From DATEZO01 sp035255485 (GTDB taxonomy: Bacteria > Pseudomonadota > Gammaproteobacteria > Burkholderiales > Burkholderiaceae_D), in NCBI GenBank assembly GCA_035255485.1, contig DATEZO010000205.1:1-46735 (forward strand): a stretch of DNA of 46,735 bases. The letters run 5' to 3'. Numbering within the stretch: position 1 is the stretch's first letter; every line of letters starts with the position of its first letter. The position numbers were made by a program, and so were the translations under genes. Shown in pieces: positions 16,144 through 24,949 of the stretch. The notes below the pieces were generated by a model. That model did not search any database, was not told the DNA's origin, and saw only the letters and a program-made list of their open reading frames with translations.

Positions 16144-17058
16144 ATGTCTTCTCATGTAAACGGCTCGACCAAAGCCATTTTTTATGCGCTTGGCGCCAAT
16201 GGCGGCATTGCACTGGCAAAGTTCGGCGCAGCGCTATATACCGGCTCCGGCGCCATGCTGGCGGAAGCGATTCATTCCCTGGCAGACTGCACGAATCAGG
16301 TGTTTCTGCTGATCGGCCTGAAGGAAGCCGGGAAACCGGCCGACGAATCGCATCCGATGGGCTATGGCCGGGTTGTGTATTTCTGGGCCATGATGGTGGC
16401 GATCCTGCTGTTCTTTCTCGGCGGCGTATTTTCAGTGATGGAAGGCGTCGAACGTTTCCGTCATCCGGAGCCGCTGAAGAATGCCCTCATCGCCATGCTG
16501 GTGCTCGGCATATCGGTCTTGCTGGAAGCCTTTTCGCTGTATGGCGCGATGCGTGAAATCCGCAAGATCGCGCACGGCAAGCCGTTCTTCCAATGGTTTC
16601 GCGAGACCAGGCAATCGGAGTTGATGGTCGTGGCAGGCGAAGATATCGCCGCATTGTTCGGCCTGTCGATCGCGTTCGCCGCTGTCGTCATGGCGACGGT
16701 AACCGGCAATCCGGTCTGGGATGCGGCCGGCTCGATTGGCGTAGGGATCCTGCTGATGCTGGTTGCGGCCGTGGTGATACGCGAAGTAAAGGCCATGATC
16801 ACCGGCGAATCGGCGCTGCCCGAAACGCATGCAGCCATCAAGGCGCATATCGAAGCGCGCCCTGAAGTCGAATGCGTGATTCATCTGATTACCCTGCAAT
16901 GGGGCGAGCAACTGATGATTGCGGTGCAGGCGAAAATGACGTCGCAGCCCTCCGACATCGGATTGATCGATGCGATCAATGCGGTCGAAGAAAGCCTGCA
17001 GCAGCAATGGCCACAAGTGAAATGGTGCTTCTTCGAACCGGATTTTGCAGACAAATGA
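16144..17058 (+). CDS. Cation diffusion facilitator, ZnT9-like branch
   Basis: 304 residues with six hydrophobic segments and the CDF pattern: GSGAMLAEAIHSLADCTNQ with the metal-site pair His44/Asp48 in helix 2. In helix 5 the usual HxxxD is replaced by Glu166-Asp167 in VAGEDIAALFG, as in ZnT9 (SLC30A9)-type members. The C-terminal domain (about 215-304) includes a RPEVECVIHLITLQWGEQLMI strand set. CDF proteins export divalent metals by proton exchange; the altered second site makes plain Zn export uncertain. The start at 16144 has AGGA upstream; a longer frame to 16015 lacks support. A GGGGTTT/AAACCCC stem at about 16080-16108 lies in the leader. Confidence 0.88.
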   Translation: MSSHVNGSTKAIFYALGANGGIALAKFGAALYTGSGAMLAEAIHSLADCTNQVFLLIGLKEAGKPADESHPMGYGRVVYFWAMMVAILLFFLGGVFSVMEGVERFRHPEPLKNALIAMLVLGISVLLEAFSLYGAMREIRKIAHGKPFFQWFRETRQSELMVVAGEDIAALFGLSIAFAAVVMATVTGNPVWDAAGSIGVGILLMLVAAVVIREVKAMITGESALPETHAAIKAHIEARPEVECVIHLITLQWGEQLMIAVQAKMTSQPSDIGLIDAINAVEESLQQQWPQVKWCFFEPDFADK

Positions 17059-17182
17059 GTGCAGCGCTTCGCCATGGCTGGCGCTGGCTGCCTCGCCAGC
17101 CAGCGTCTCAAGCCGCCCCATTTCCTCGATTTTACATGGGAGTATGCCTGAAAATGGCATATATTTCGCAATGAAATGGCGG

Positions 17183-17215
17183 GCATTTTAAAATACACCA
17201 TGGTGTATAAAATGC
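17183..17215. promoter_or_regulatory. Near-perfect palindrome, possible operator
   Basis: A 16-base perfect palindrome ATACACCATGGTGTAT (17193-17208) is flanked by GCATTTT (17183-17189) on one side and AAAATGC (17209-17215) on the other, so the symmetry continues with a three-base slip. It lies between the convergent ends of the CDF and DUF4870 genes. There is no T tract to make a normal terminator. It may be a protein-binding dyad or an unusual hairpin. Confidence 0.5.
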
Positions 17216-17247
17216 GGATGGGCCGGTCCGAAAAGCCTTTCAGCGCG

Positions 17248-17592
17248 CTATTTGACCAGCCGCAACGTAAAAGGATAGCGGTACGGCCGGCCTTTCGATG
17301 CTGAAACCGCACCGATAATGCAAAAAATGAAGTTCGTCACGAACAATACCGGAATGATCAGAAAGCCGATCAGCAGGAATGCCAGCATCCAGGCGGCAAA
17401 CATCGCGATGGCAATCGTGATCTGAAAATTCAGCGCTTCCCTTGCCTCTTCCGCGGCAAAAGACACCTCATCTTTCTTGATCAGCCAGATGATCAGCGCC
17501 CCGATGAAGCCGGTAAAGACACCTAGCAGGTGCGAGAGCATCGCAAGATTGCATTCATCCTTGGTCGGACCAAGTTGCGGCAAAGTTTCCAT
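17248..17592 (-). CDS. DUF4870 family small membrane protein
   Basis: 114 residues from 17592, where AAGGAG is well spaced; the frame extends to 17622 without support. The layout is typical of DUF4870/Tic20-like proteins: CNLAMLSHLLGVFTGFIGALIIWLIKKDEVSFAAEEAREALNFQ, then two further hydrophobic segments and a short RPYRYPFTLRLVK tail. Three to four membrane spans are expected in the inner membrane. The family function is not established. It stands alone upstream of the topB end, on the same strand. Confidence 0.85.
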   Translation of the reverse strand: METLPQLGPTKDECNLAMLSHLLGVFTGFIGALIIWLIKKDEVSFAAEEAREALNFQITIAIAMFAAWMLAFLLIGFLIIPVLFVTNFIFCIIGAVSASKGRPYRYPFTLRLVK

Positions 17593-17686
17593 CAACCATC
17601 TCCTTTGAACAGCGTGCTGCAAAGAAACGTCTCAAGGGTGAACCCTACTGCTTTCATCCAACCAGGGCGACTGGAATGGCCGTCGT

Positions 17687-20326
17687 TCAGGCTGCCTTTC
17701 GCGGCGCCGCTTTTTTGGCAACGGTTTTTTTGGCAACGGCTTTTTTGGCGACCGCTTTCTTCACAGCCGATTTTGCTGCCACCGTTTTCTCGGCCTTGAC
17801 CGGCGCTTCCTCGACTTCTTTCACGGCGGCCTTGTCCTTGGCCGGCGCCTTTGCCTTGCGCTCTTCGAATTCAAAGCTGACCTTGCCATCCTTGCCTCTC
17901 ACGAGAAATGCCTTGAACGGCCGGCGCGTGCGTTGCGAGATGAAGCCGGGTAGCAAATCGGTCTTGCCCTCATTCAGCAATTTCTGCATTTGCTCCGGCA
18001 GGATTTCCTGCTGCAGGATGATGCGCCCGCTGCGGAAATCGCAGGCTTTCGGTTTGGCGACGGTATTTTCGCAGACATACGCCAAGCCCATCTCATAGAC
18101 GCCGCTGCCGCATTTCGGGCAAGGTCCGAGCGGCGTCTGGTCACTGAAATCGACTGCCTCCGCGTGTTCGTCGCTCTCCTGATTCTGGCCGAAATCGAAT
18201 TCGAGCTTGAAATTATTGAGCTCTTCATCGCGTACGATTTTCAGGATCGCGGCGAATGGACGGCCCATCTTTGAGCGAAAGCCCTGCAGCGGACCGATCG
18301 TGCGTTGGGCCAGCAGTTCCTCGACTTCAGGCACTTCGAACTGGCGGCTGCCGGGAATCTTCGAAATCGAAAAATCGCACTTGGTGCAGGCAAAGCGCCG
18401 ATAGTTTTCCTTGACCACGCTGCCGCAATTCGGACAAGGCGTCTTCAGCGTCGCATAGTCGCCGGGGATCGTGTCGTTGTCGTATTCCTTGGCGCGCTTG
18501 ACGATCACTTGCGTCATCTGCGCGATCTCGCGCATGAATTCCTCGCGGCTGATCTTGCCGCGCTCCATCTGCGCCAGCTTGTATTCCCATTCGCCGGTCA
18601 GTTCCGGCGCGGTCAGCTCTTCGACGCCGAGGCCGCGCAACAGCGTCATCAGCTGGAACGCCTTGGCAGTCGGAATCAGTTCGCGTCCTTCGCGCAGCAG
18701 GTACTTTTCATATAGCAAGCCTTCGATGATCGCCGCGCGCGTGGCTGGCGTACCGAGGCCCTTGCCGGCCATTGCTTCGCGCAAATCCTCGTCGTCGACC
18801 AGCTTGCCCGCGCCTTCCATCGCCGACAGCAACGTCGCTTCCGAATAGCGGGCGGGCGGCTTGGTGACCAGGCCGTTGGCACTGACTTTTTCGGTCTGGA
18901 CCTTCTCTCCCTTGGCGACCGGCACCAGGATGCCGGCGTTTTCCTTGTCGTCGTTGATCGCTTCCTTGCCGTAGATCGCCAGCCAGCCGGCATTGGTCAT
19001 GACCTTGCCTTCGGTCTTGAACTGGTGGCCCGACACTTCGGTATAGCGGGTCGTGACCTGGAATTCGGCCGCCGGGAAAAACACTGCCATGAAGCGGCGC
19101 GTCACCAGATCGTACAGTTTCTGTTCCGGCTCGGACAGATTCTTCGGCGCCTGCGTGGTCGGGATGATCGCAAAGTGGTCACTGATCTTGCTGTTGTCGA
19201 AAATCCGTTTGTTCGGCTTGACCCAGCTCTTGTTCAGGATCTGTTTGGCGAACTGATGATAGTTATTGTTCTCCGCTACCGTGTCCAGCGTCTGCTTGAC
19301 GGTAGCGATGTAGTCTTCCGGCAAATGGCGCGAATCGGTACGTGGATAAGTCAATACCTTGTGCTTTTCATAGAGCGCTTGCGCCAGGCCGAGCGTGTTC
19401 TTGGCCGAGAAGCCGAAACGCGCATTCGCCTCGCGCTGCAGGCTGGTCAGGTCGAACAGCGCCGGCGCCATCTGGGTGGTGGGTTTCGATTCTTCCGTCA
19501 CCACACCCTGCTTGCCGCGGCAGGCGGCGACGATCGATTCGGCGGCGGCCTTGCTCCACAGCCGTTCGGCCCTTTTCTCCGGATCGGTCTCGTCTTTCTT
19601 GTGTCTGGCATCGAGCCAGCGTCCTTCATAGATGCCGGCCGCACACACGAATTCGGCGCGCACTTCCCAATAGTCGCGCGGCACGAAGCTCTTGATCTTT
19701 TCTTCACGCTCGACCACGATCGACAAAGTCGGCGTCTGCACCCGGCCGACAGTGGTGAGATAGAAACCGCCCTCCTTCGAATTGAAGGCGGTCATCGCGC
19801 GCGTGCCATTGATGCCGATCAGCCAGTCGGCTTCGCTGCGGCAGCGCGCGGCATCCGCCAGCGGCAGCATGTCGTGGTCATCGCGCAAGCGCGCAAAGCC
19901 GTCACGGATCGCGCCGGGCGTCATCGATTGCAGCCATAGCCGCTTGATCGGCTGCTTTGCTTTTGCGTACTGCACAATCAACCGGAAAATCAGTTCGCCT
20001 TCGCGGCCCGCATCGCAGGCATTGATCAGGGAGGTTACATCCTTGCGTTTGATCAGCTTGTTCAACACCTTCAAACGCGATTCCGTTTTGGCGATGGGGT
20101 TTAGCGCAAAGTGCGGTGGAATCATCGGCAAATGGGTAAACGTCCATTTGCCGCGCTTGACGTCATATTCTTCCGGCACCGCGATTTCGAGCAGATGACC
20201 GACCGCGGACGACAACACGTACTGGTCGGATTCAAAGTACTCATCGTGCCTGGTAAAGCCGCCAAGCGTCTTCGCGATATCGTTCGCGACAGAAGGCTTT
20301 TCTGCAATGATGAGGGTTTTGGTCAT
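17687..20326 (-). CDS. topB: DNA topoisomerase III
   Basis: 879 residues. The Toprim domain shows Glu9 in IIAEKPSVA and the acidic motif in DAGREGE (about 105-111). The active Tyr327 lies in VLTYPRTDSRHLP. Two zinc-ribbon-like motifs follow: CPNCGSVVKENYRRFACTKC and CPKCGSGVYEMGLAYVC...CDF. A Lys/Ala-rich tail of about 50 residues with repeated VAKK units closes the protein, reminiscent of histone-H1-like extensions. The enzyme relaxes and decatenates DNA by single-strand passage. The start at 20326 matches the family (MTKTLIIAEKPSVA). It lies downstream of smg, with a 376-base gap. Confidence 0.96.
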   Translation of the reverse strand: MTKTLIIAEKPSVANDIAKTLGGFTRHDEYFESDQYVLSSAVGHLLEIAVPEEYDVKRGKWTFTHLPMIPPHFALNPIAKTESRLKVLNKLIKRKDVTSLINACDAGREGELIFRLIVQYAKAKQPIKRLWLQSMTPGAIRDGFARLRDDHDMLPLADAARCRSEADWLIGINGTRAMTAFNSKEGGFYLTTVGRVQTPTLSIVVEREEKIKSFVPRDYWEVRAEFVCAAGIYEGRWLDARHKKDETDPEKRAERLWSKAAAESIVAACRGKQGVVTEESKPTTQMAPALFDLTSLQREANARFGFSAKNTLGLAQALYEKHKVLTYPRTDSRHLPEDYIATVKQTLDTVAENNNYHQFAKQILNKSWVKPNKRIFDNSKISDHFAIIPTTQAPKNLSEPEQKLYDLVTRRFMAVFFPAAEFQVTTRYTEVSGHQFKTEGKVMTNAGWLAIYGKEAINDDKENAGILVPVAKGEKVQTEKVSANGLVTKPPARYSEATLLSAMEGAGKLVDDEDLREAMAGKGLGTPATRAAIIEGLLYEKYLLREGRELIPTAKAFQLMTLLRGLGVEELTAPELTGEWEYKLAQMERGKISREEFMREIAQMTQVIVKRAKEYDNDTIPGDYATLKTPCPNCGSVVKENYRRFACTKCDFSISKIPGSRQFEVPEVEELLAQRTIGPLQGFRSKMGRPFAAILKIVRDEELNNFKLEFDFGQNQESDEHAEAVDFSDQTPLGPCPKCGSGVYEMGLAYVCENTVAKPKACDFRSGRIILQQEILPEQMQKLLNEGKTDLLPGFISQRTRRPFKAFLVRGKDGKVSFEFEERKAKAPAKDKAAVKEVEEAPVKAEKTVAAKSAVKKAVAKKAVAKKTVAKKAAPRKAA
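17707..17765. repeat. Short tandem repeat encoding the TopB tail
   Basis: The unit TTTTTTGGCAACGG occurs in consecutive near-copies (with a GGCGACCG variant), encoding KKAVAKK-type repeats of the TopB C terminus. T-run slippage could alter the tail length or frame. Confidence 0.6.
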
Positions 20327-20702
20327 AAATATAGTCTCGAAATAGGCGCAGCAAAGCGCACTCTACAGCATCGTACTGCGCATGGAAGAGAGTTTGCCTG
20401 TTGGCAAGCCTCCAATCAACCTATTAATACCACAATCCCGGCAAATTTGATTCATGACTCCCTGCGGGACTATCCGAAGCAGGCATGCGCAAATGCAATG
20501 GCCGCTGTTGCCAAGCCAGGGAAAATACTTCAGATGGGGATGAAGAAAATGAATTCCATGCCCGTCAAGCGGCCAATGATAAGCGCGTTGCAGCGCAATT
20601 CGCAAGCGATGGGGCGCCGGTTGTCTCGCGGCAAATGACAATGGGCATTGAATGCGACAGGCCCGATGCGGGCAGCCGATAAAGAGAAAAGGGGAAAGGC
20701 AG
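20327..20702. other. Intergenic gap between smg and topB, no gene seen
   Basis: The longest minus-strand frame here (to 20740) is Cys/Arg/His-rich, overlaps smg in another frame and has no recognisable domain, so it is not called. GCCCGATGCGGGC near 20662 forms a short stem downstream of smg. No T-tract terminator or clear promoter was found. Confidence 0.35.
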
Positions 20703-21179
20703 TCAGTGCAACAGGCGCGGCGTGCCGTCGTCGTCATCAAAAAACAGCTCGTCGAACATCAAGCTATCCGGTTCCTTACCCTGGCTCCACAATACCATCA
20801 GGACAATGACCTTGAGCTTGTCAAGCGAGATGTGCTCGTCGCTGGCGGCGAGCGCGCGCTCGATCACGATTTCACGCTGAATCGGCGTAATCACTTTCGC
20901 CGATTCAAGAAACTGGATGAATCCGATTGCCGCCGTGCCAAGCGCATTCATTTCCTGCGCTACGTAGATGCGGGTGCCAAAGGAAAAAGCGGTTTGCTGC
21001 GGATACTTATCCGAGAATTCATTGGTCGCTTCCGCCAGATCGGTAAGCCAGTCGAGCGCTTTGGAAATTTCTTCTTCCTCAAAGCCGATTGCCGATAGCT
21101 TCTTCATCAGCGCCTCGGAATCAGGGCAGGCGTCTGGACGGTAATACGTTTCGTAGAGATAAACAAGGACGTCGAACAT
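20703..21179 (-). CDS. smg: Smg family protein (DUF494)
   Basis: 158 residues, normal for the family. Typical opening MFDVLVYLYETYY, then a GFEEEEISKALDWLTDL helix region and the later IVIERALAASDEHISLDKLKVIVLMVLWSQ segment, with an acidic end (DELFFDDDDG). The dprA-smg-topoisomerase order is common in proteobacteria and helps the assignment. The molecular role of Smg is not known. The gap to dprA is 158 bases and contains a GCCTGC/GCAGGC hairpin. Confidence 0.93.
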   Translation of the reverse strand: MFDVLVYLYETYYRPDACPDSEALMKKLSAIGFEEEEISKALDWLTDLAEATNEFSDKYPQQTAFSFGTRIYVAQEMNALGTAAIGFIQFLESAKVITPIQREIVIERALAASDEHISLDKLKVIVLMVLWSQGKEPDSLMFDELFFDDDDGTPRLLH

Positions 21180-21337
21180 GCTCCCACTTTATCGTTAAGG
21201 GTCTGGCAGCACAAGCGTTAGTTGACGCGGACGTGAAAATTACAGCGATTTCAGGATATCTGAAAGTCAATATCGACATGTTGGATTGCCTGCAGGAAGC
21301 AGGCACGCAGTCCATGCGGTTGGTTGCCGTTTATCGG

Positions 21338-22459
21338 TTAGGCAAGACGTCGGTAGGTTCCGCCCGGCAGCATTTCAATCAAGCCATCCAGTTCCAGATT
21401 CAGCAATTGCGCCGCAAGAGCGGCGGCATCCAGATCACAACGTGCGGCCAGTGCATCGGTTGTGACGGGATCAAATCCCATTGCCTCCAATAGGCGAGCC
21501 GTATCATCATTGCCGGATGCGGTGGCCGGTTCATCGCTTGCCATTGGCTGCGTCATCGCCGGATAACAGGAAAGTTCTTCCAGGATATCCTGCGCCGACT
21601 CCACCAGTTTCGCGCCCTGCTTGATCAATTGATGGCACCCCTTGGACAAGGAGGAATGAATGGAACCGGGAATGGCAAACACATCGCGCCCCTGTTCCGC
21701 CGCCAGGCGCGCCGTGATCAGCGAACCCGATTGCGCGGCGGCTTCAATCACCAGCACGCCGCGCGACAACCCGCTGATGATTCGGTTGCGGCGTGGAAAA
21801 TTGGCGGCAATGGCCGGCATGCCGAGCGGATATTCGCTGAGGATGCAGCCGGCTTCGGCGATTTGATGCGCCAGCAGACGATTGCGCGCCGGATAGACAA
21901 TATCGGCGCCGGTCCCGATCACGGCAATGGTCGAGCCGCCGCCATTACGGCTGCCATGCAGGCCGCCGCAATGCGCGGCGGTATCGATGCCGAGTGCCAG
22001 GCCGGAAACGATGGTCAGGCCAGCCTGGCTGAGCGTTTCCGAAAATTTTTCCGCATTGGATACGCCTTGCGCGGTTGCATTGCGGCTCCCCACAACGGCG
22101 AGCGATGGCCGCGTCAGCAGTTCGATCCGGCCCTTCGCATACAGCATGATCGGTGGATCGGCGATATCCAGCAGCGATGCCGGATACGCGGCATCGGCCA
22201 GTGTCAGCACATGATTGCCGGGCTGCTCCATCCAGGCCAGCGTTTTCGCGATCACTGCCTTTGTTGCATCCGACGGCGGAGCGGTCAGCGCAGCAGCAAT
22301 GCGTTCGGATACCACCTTGGCGAGCGCCGAAAAGCCGGCGGCCAGGATATTCGCCGGCAAGCCGAAGGCGGCGAGCAGCTTGCGCGCGGTCTCCGGCCCG
22401 ACGCCAGGCGTCTGCTCAAGCCGGACCCATGCCGCAATGTCTTCTGCAACCAATGTCAA
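21338..22459 (-). CDS. dprA: DprA, DNA-processing protein (RecA loader)
   Basis: 373 residues. N-terminal helical segment (WVRLEQTPGVGPETARKLL), then the Rossmann-like core with the family motifs AVVGSRNATAQG, IVSGLALGIDTAAH, AVIGTGADIVYPARN, SEYPLG, NFPRRNRIISGLS and VFAIPGS (about residues 117-275), and a C-terminal winged-helix domain after about 310. DprA binds incoming single-stranded DNA and loads RecA during natural transformation. With comM at the right end of the window it hints at transformability, though core competence genes are not in view. It begins five bases after the LysM gene, so they probably form one transcript. Confidence 0.96.
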   Translation of the reverse strand: MTLVAEDIAAWVRLEQTPGVGPETARKLLAAFGLPANILAAGFSALAKVVSERIAAALTAPPSDATKAVIAKTLAWMEQPGNHVLTLADAAYPASLLDIADPPIMLYAKGRIELLTRPSLAVVGSRNATAQGVSNAEKFSETLSQAGLTIVSGLALGIDTAAHCGGLHGSRNGGGSTIAVIGTGADIVYPARNRLLAHQIAEAGCILSEYPLGMPAIAANFPRRNRIISGLSRGVLVIEAAAQSGSLITARLAAEQGRDVFAIPGSIHSSLSKGCHQLIKQGAKLVESAQDILEELSCYPAMTQPMASDEPATASGNDDTARLLEAMGFDPVTTDALAARCDLDAAALAAQLLNLELDGLIEMLPGGTYRRLA

Positions 22460-22464
22460 GCCGC

Positions 22465-23556
22465 CTACTCCGGCGATTTCGCAATGTCGCCCACCTGGAC
22501 AGAGTCGGCCACTTCCATGATCAGACCGTAGGAAAGGCGATTGAAGACGCGGAAAATGAAGAGCGTACCGTATCGCACGTCGGGCAGTTTGACCGCCTTT
22601 TTGCCATCGGTGCGATCGGCAACCGTCTGGCCGTAGCGATACAGTTCCAGCACCGTGCCGATATCGATGCCTTCATTCTTGCCGCGATTGATCGTGACCA
22701 CCTGGTTCTGGCCTGCCTGCGTGACACCGCCATAGACGGAAACAATCCGTGCATTGACCGGTTGCTCCGGCGGATGCGGCACATAATTCAGAATCGGCGT
22801 GGGAGGCATCGGCAGCAACCGGTCGCCGATGCCCATTTCTTCCTTCGCCGAGACCACGGTAAAGCTGTGTGCTTCGTTATCCGCTTGCGCCGCGCGCTGC
22901 AGTTTCAGGGTACCGAGATAGGCGGCTTCATAGCCGATCACCTGTTTCGTTTCGGGGTCTTTCAGGGGCAGGCCCGGACGGAATACCTGAAACGAGGTAC
23001 CGCCACGCAAATCGCCGCGCACATAGGCGCGATCGTTCTTGGCAAGATAGACACGGCCTTCCTGGGTCGCCATGATGCGCGGTGTTTCGCTCAGTTCGTT
23101 TTCCTCAACGATCAGCGGCTGCGACAGGAACGGTTCGATCAGGTTTGACGGAATGGCCGGGATCGCATCTTTGCCCAATCCCTGGACGCGCACTTGCGGC
23201 GACAGGCGAACGGTCGGGATGCCATTGTTGTCACTGACGCCACCGGTTGGCGTGCCCAGGCGCAAACGTCCGGCGGCGCGATCGAAATACACGATCTGCC
23301 CCGGATAAATCCAGTGCGGATTGCGGATCTGATCGCGATTCAAGCCCCATACTTGCGGCCAGCACCATGGATGCTGCAGAAACTTGCCGGAGATGCCCCA
23401 CAATGTGTCGCCGCGCACGACAGTATGCTGATCCGGTGCATTCGGCAGGAATTCACAGCGTGTTGCACTGACCGCGGGTATCGCGCCAAAGGCAGCCGGC
23501 ACGGCAGGAACGGTCGCAGAAAAAACGATGCACGCAGCTATGCTAAACTTTTTCAT
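22465..23556 (-). CDS. Secreted LysM-domain protein
   Basis: 363 residues. A signal peptide spans about 1-24 (MKKFSIAACIVFSATVPAVPAAFGA). A LysM domain follows: HTVVRGDTLWGISGKFLQHPWCWPQVWGLNRDQIRNPHWIYPGQIVYF (about 44-91). The rest is a beta-rich region without a catalytic motif I can name. LysM binds peptidoglycan, so the product is periplasmic. The gene directly precedes dprA and is divergent from def, a recurrent betaproteobacterial arrangement. Its function is not established. Confidence 0.9.
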   Translation of the reverse strand: MKKFSIAACIVFSATVPAVPAAFGAIPAVSATRCEFLPNAPDQHTVVRGDTLWGISGKFLQHPWCWPQVWGLNRDQIRNPHWIYPGQIVYFDRAAGRLRLGTPTGGVSDNNGIPTVRLSPQVRVQGLGKDAIPAIPSNLIEPFLSQPLIVEENELSETPRIMATQEGRVYLAKNDRAYVRGDLRGGTSFQVFRPGLPLKDPETKQVIGYEAAYLGTLKLQRAAQADNEAHSFTVVSAKEEMGIGDRLLPMPPTPILNYVPHPPEQPVNARIVSVYGGVTQAGQNQVVTINRGKNEGIDIGTVLELYRYGQTVADRTDGKKAVKLPDVRYGTLFIFRVFNRLSYGLIMEVADSVQVGDIAKSPE

Positions 23557-23679
23557 GGTCTGTCCGGTAAATGAGCAGTGACTGAATGTATCAGGCGCTG
23601 CTACTGCGGGATGTTGTCAAGGCAAAAATGGATGCGTGAAAAAACTTGTCAATTTGAATCAAATTCTGCACATAAATCC

Positions 23680-23709
23680 TTGAACTAGCAAGAAATACCC
23701 CGATCTTAT
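23680..23709 (+). promoter_or_regulatory. Probable sigma-70 promoter of def
   Basis: TTGAAC (23680-23685) and TCTTAT (23704-23709) with an 18-base spacer, ending 27 bases before the def ATG. Five of six and four of six consensus matches. Confidence 0.4.
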
Positions 23710-23736
23710 TTTCAATTAATGTTGCACAAAAGCCGT

Positions 23737-24270
23737 ATGTCTCTATTAAAGATTCTGCAATATCCCGATCCGCGTCTGCACAAGCTGGCCAAGCCGGTCA
23801 CTGTTTTCGATGACCGCCTGAAGCGGCTGGTCGCTGACATGGCCGAAACCATGTACGAGGCGCCAGGCGTTGGCTTGGCCGCATCCCAAGTCGATGTGCA
23901 TGAACAGGTTATCGTGATCGATACCTCCGATACGCATACAGAGTTACAGGTTTTCATTAATCCCGAAATCCTGTGGGCCAGCGAAGAACGCCAAGTGTAC
24001 GAAGAAGGTTGCCTGTCAGTACCCGGAATATACGATGGCGTGGAACGGCATGTGCGGGTAAAAGCACGTGCACTCGATGCGAATGGCAAGCCATTCGAAA
24101 TCGATGCGGACGGCTTGCTGGCAGTGTGCATTCAGCACGAGATGGATCATCTCAAAGGCAAGATATTTGTGGAATATCTGTCGCCGCTGAAGCGTAATCG
24201 CATCAAGGCGAAGATGTTGAAGGAAGAACGGGAACTGAATCGGGACAGGAAAAAATTGGCGGTGCGATAA
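23737..24270 (+). CDS. def: Peptide deformylase
   Basis: 177 residues with all three motifs: GVGLAASQ (44-51), EGCLSVP with metal ligand Cys92, and QHEMDHLKG with His134, Glu135 and His138. It removes the formyl group from new proteins. The start at 23737 (MSLLKILQYPDPRL) matches the family; the in-frame ATG at 23719 would add six residues. No clear Shine-Dalgarno is seen for either. The usual partner fmt does not follow; a convergent DUF4124 gene ends 24 bases beyond. Confidence 0.96.
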   Translation: MSLLKILQYPDPRLHKLAKPVTVFDDRLKRLVADMAETMYEAPGVGLAASQVDVHEQVIVIDTSDTHTELQVFINPEILWASEERQVYEEGCLSVPGIYDGVERHVRVKARALDANGKPFEIDADGLLAVCIQHEMDHLKGKIFVEYLSPLKRNRIKAKMLKEERELNRDRKKLAVR

Positions 24271-24294
24271 GCAAGGGCATGCCAGGATCGATTG

Positions 24295-24918
24295 CTATTT
24301 GGTTACCATGACTTTGGCGATTTCACGATATCGGCTGAGCGTTTGATCGAATCTTTCATTGATTCGCACAATCTCTGCCTCATCCTCCTCCACCATTTTC
24401 TTTCTTTCCGCAAGATCCTGCGTTGCGGCATCAACCTTGCCAGGCCAGTTGTCGATTGCCTTTGCCTGGTTTTTTTTGGCATTCGCCATGTCGGCCTGCA
24501 CTTGCCTTAACTGGATTTCCGCCGTTTCAAGCAAATCCTTGCTCCGTTTGTACCGCTCCTGCGCCCGGTCCAGCAATTGCCGCCGTCCCTTCTCGATATC
24601 CATCTCGCTGCGATAACGCGCCAGCATTGCCCGATCGCTTTTTTGCTGGTCTTCCAGCGCCGCCGCCGCCGCCCTGTCCTTCTCTTCCTGTAATTGCTTT
24701 TGCCGTTTTTCTTCCGCTGTCAAAGGTGCAGGGATTTCCCGCTTCAACATGCCGCTGCGGCTGAGTTCGCGCATGGCGCGGTCTGTGCATTCGGCAATTT
24801 GCCGATCGGAAGAAATGGTACGCCCCGCAGCATCCTTGCATACGTATATCTGTGCATGTGCGAGCCAGGGAATCCCTGTCCAGAACAGATAAAGCAATAT
24901 TCCTGCTACAGTTCTCAT
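24295..24918 (-). CDS. DUF4124 protein with long coiled coil
   Basis: 207 residues from 24918. Signal peptide about 1-22 (MRTVAGILLYLFWTGIPWLAHA), then the DUF4124 motif QIYVCKDAAGRTISSDRQIAEC with its Cys pair. After LTAEEKRQKQLQEEKDRAAAAAL a charged helical stretch of about 120 residues looks like coiled coil. It is probably a periplasmic or envelope-associated scaffold; function unknown. The stop of def lies 24 bases away on the other strand, and pyrE lies upstream on the same strand (31-base gap). Confidence 0.82.
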   Translation of the reverse strand: MRTVAGILLYLFWTGIPWLAHAQIYVCKDAAGRTISSDRQIAECTDRAMRELSRSGMLKREIPAPLTAEEKRQKQLQEEKDRAAAAALEDQQKSDRAMLARYRSEMDIEKGRRQLLDRAQERYKRSKDLLETAEIQLRQVQADMANAKKNQAKAIDNWPGKVDAATQDLAERKKMVEEDEAEIVRINERFDQTLSRYREIAKVMVTK

Positions 24919-24949
24919 TGCGCGCCCTCGAAGCACTTCAGTGCTGCTT

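Noticed and set aside
20363..20740. Minus-strand frame between smg and topB
   Set aside because: Cys/Arg-rich, overlaps smg in another frame, no ribosome site or known domain.
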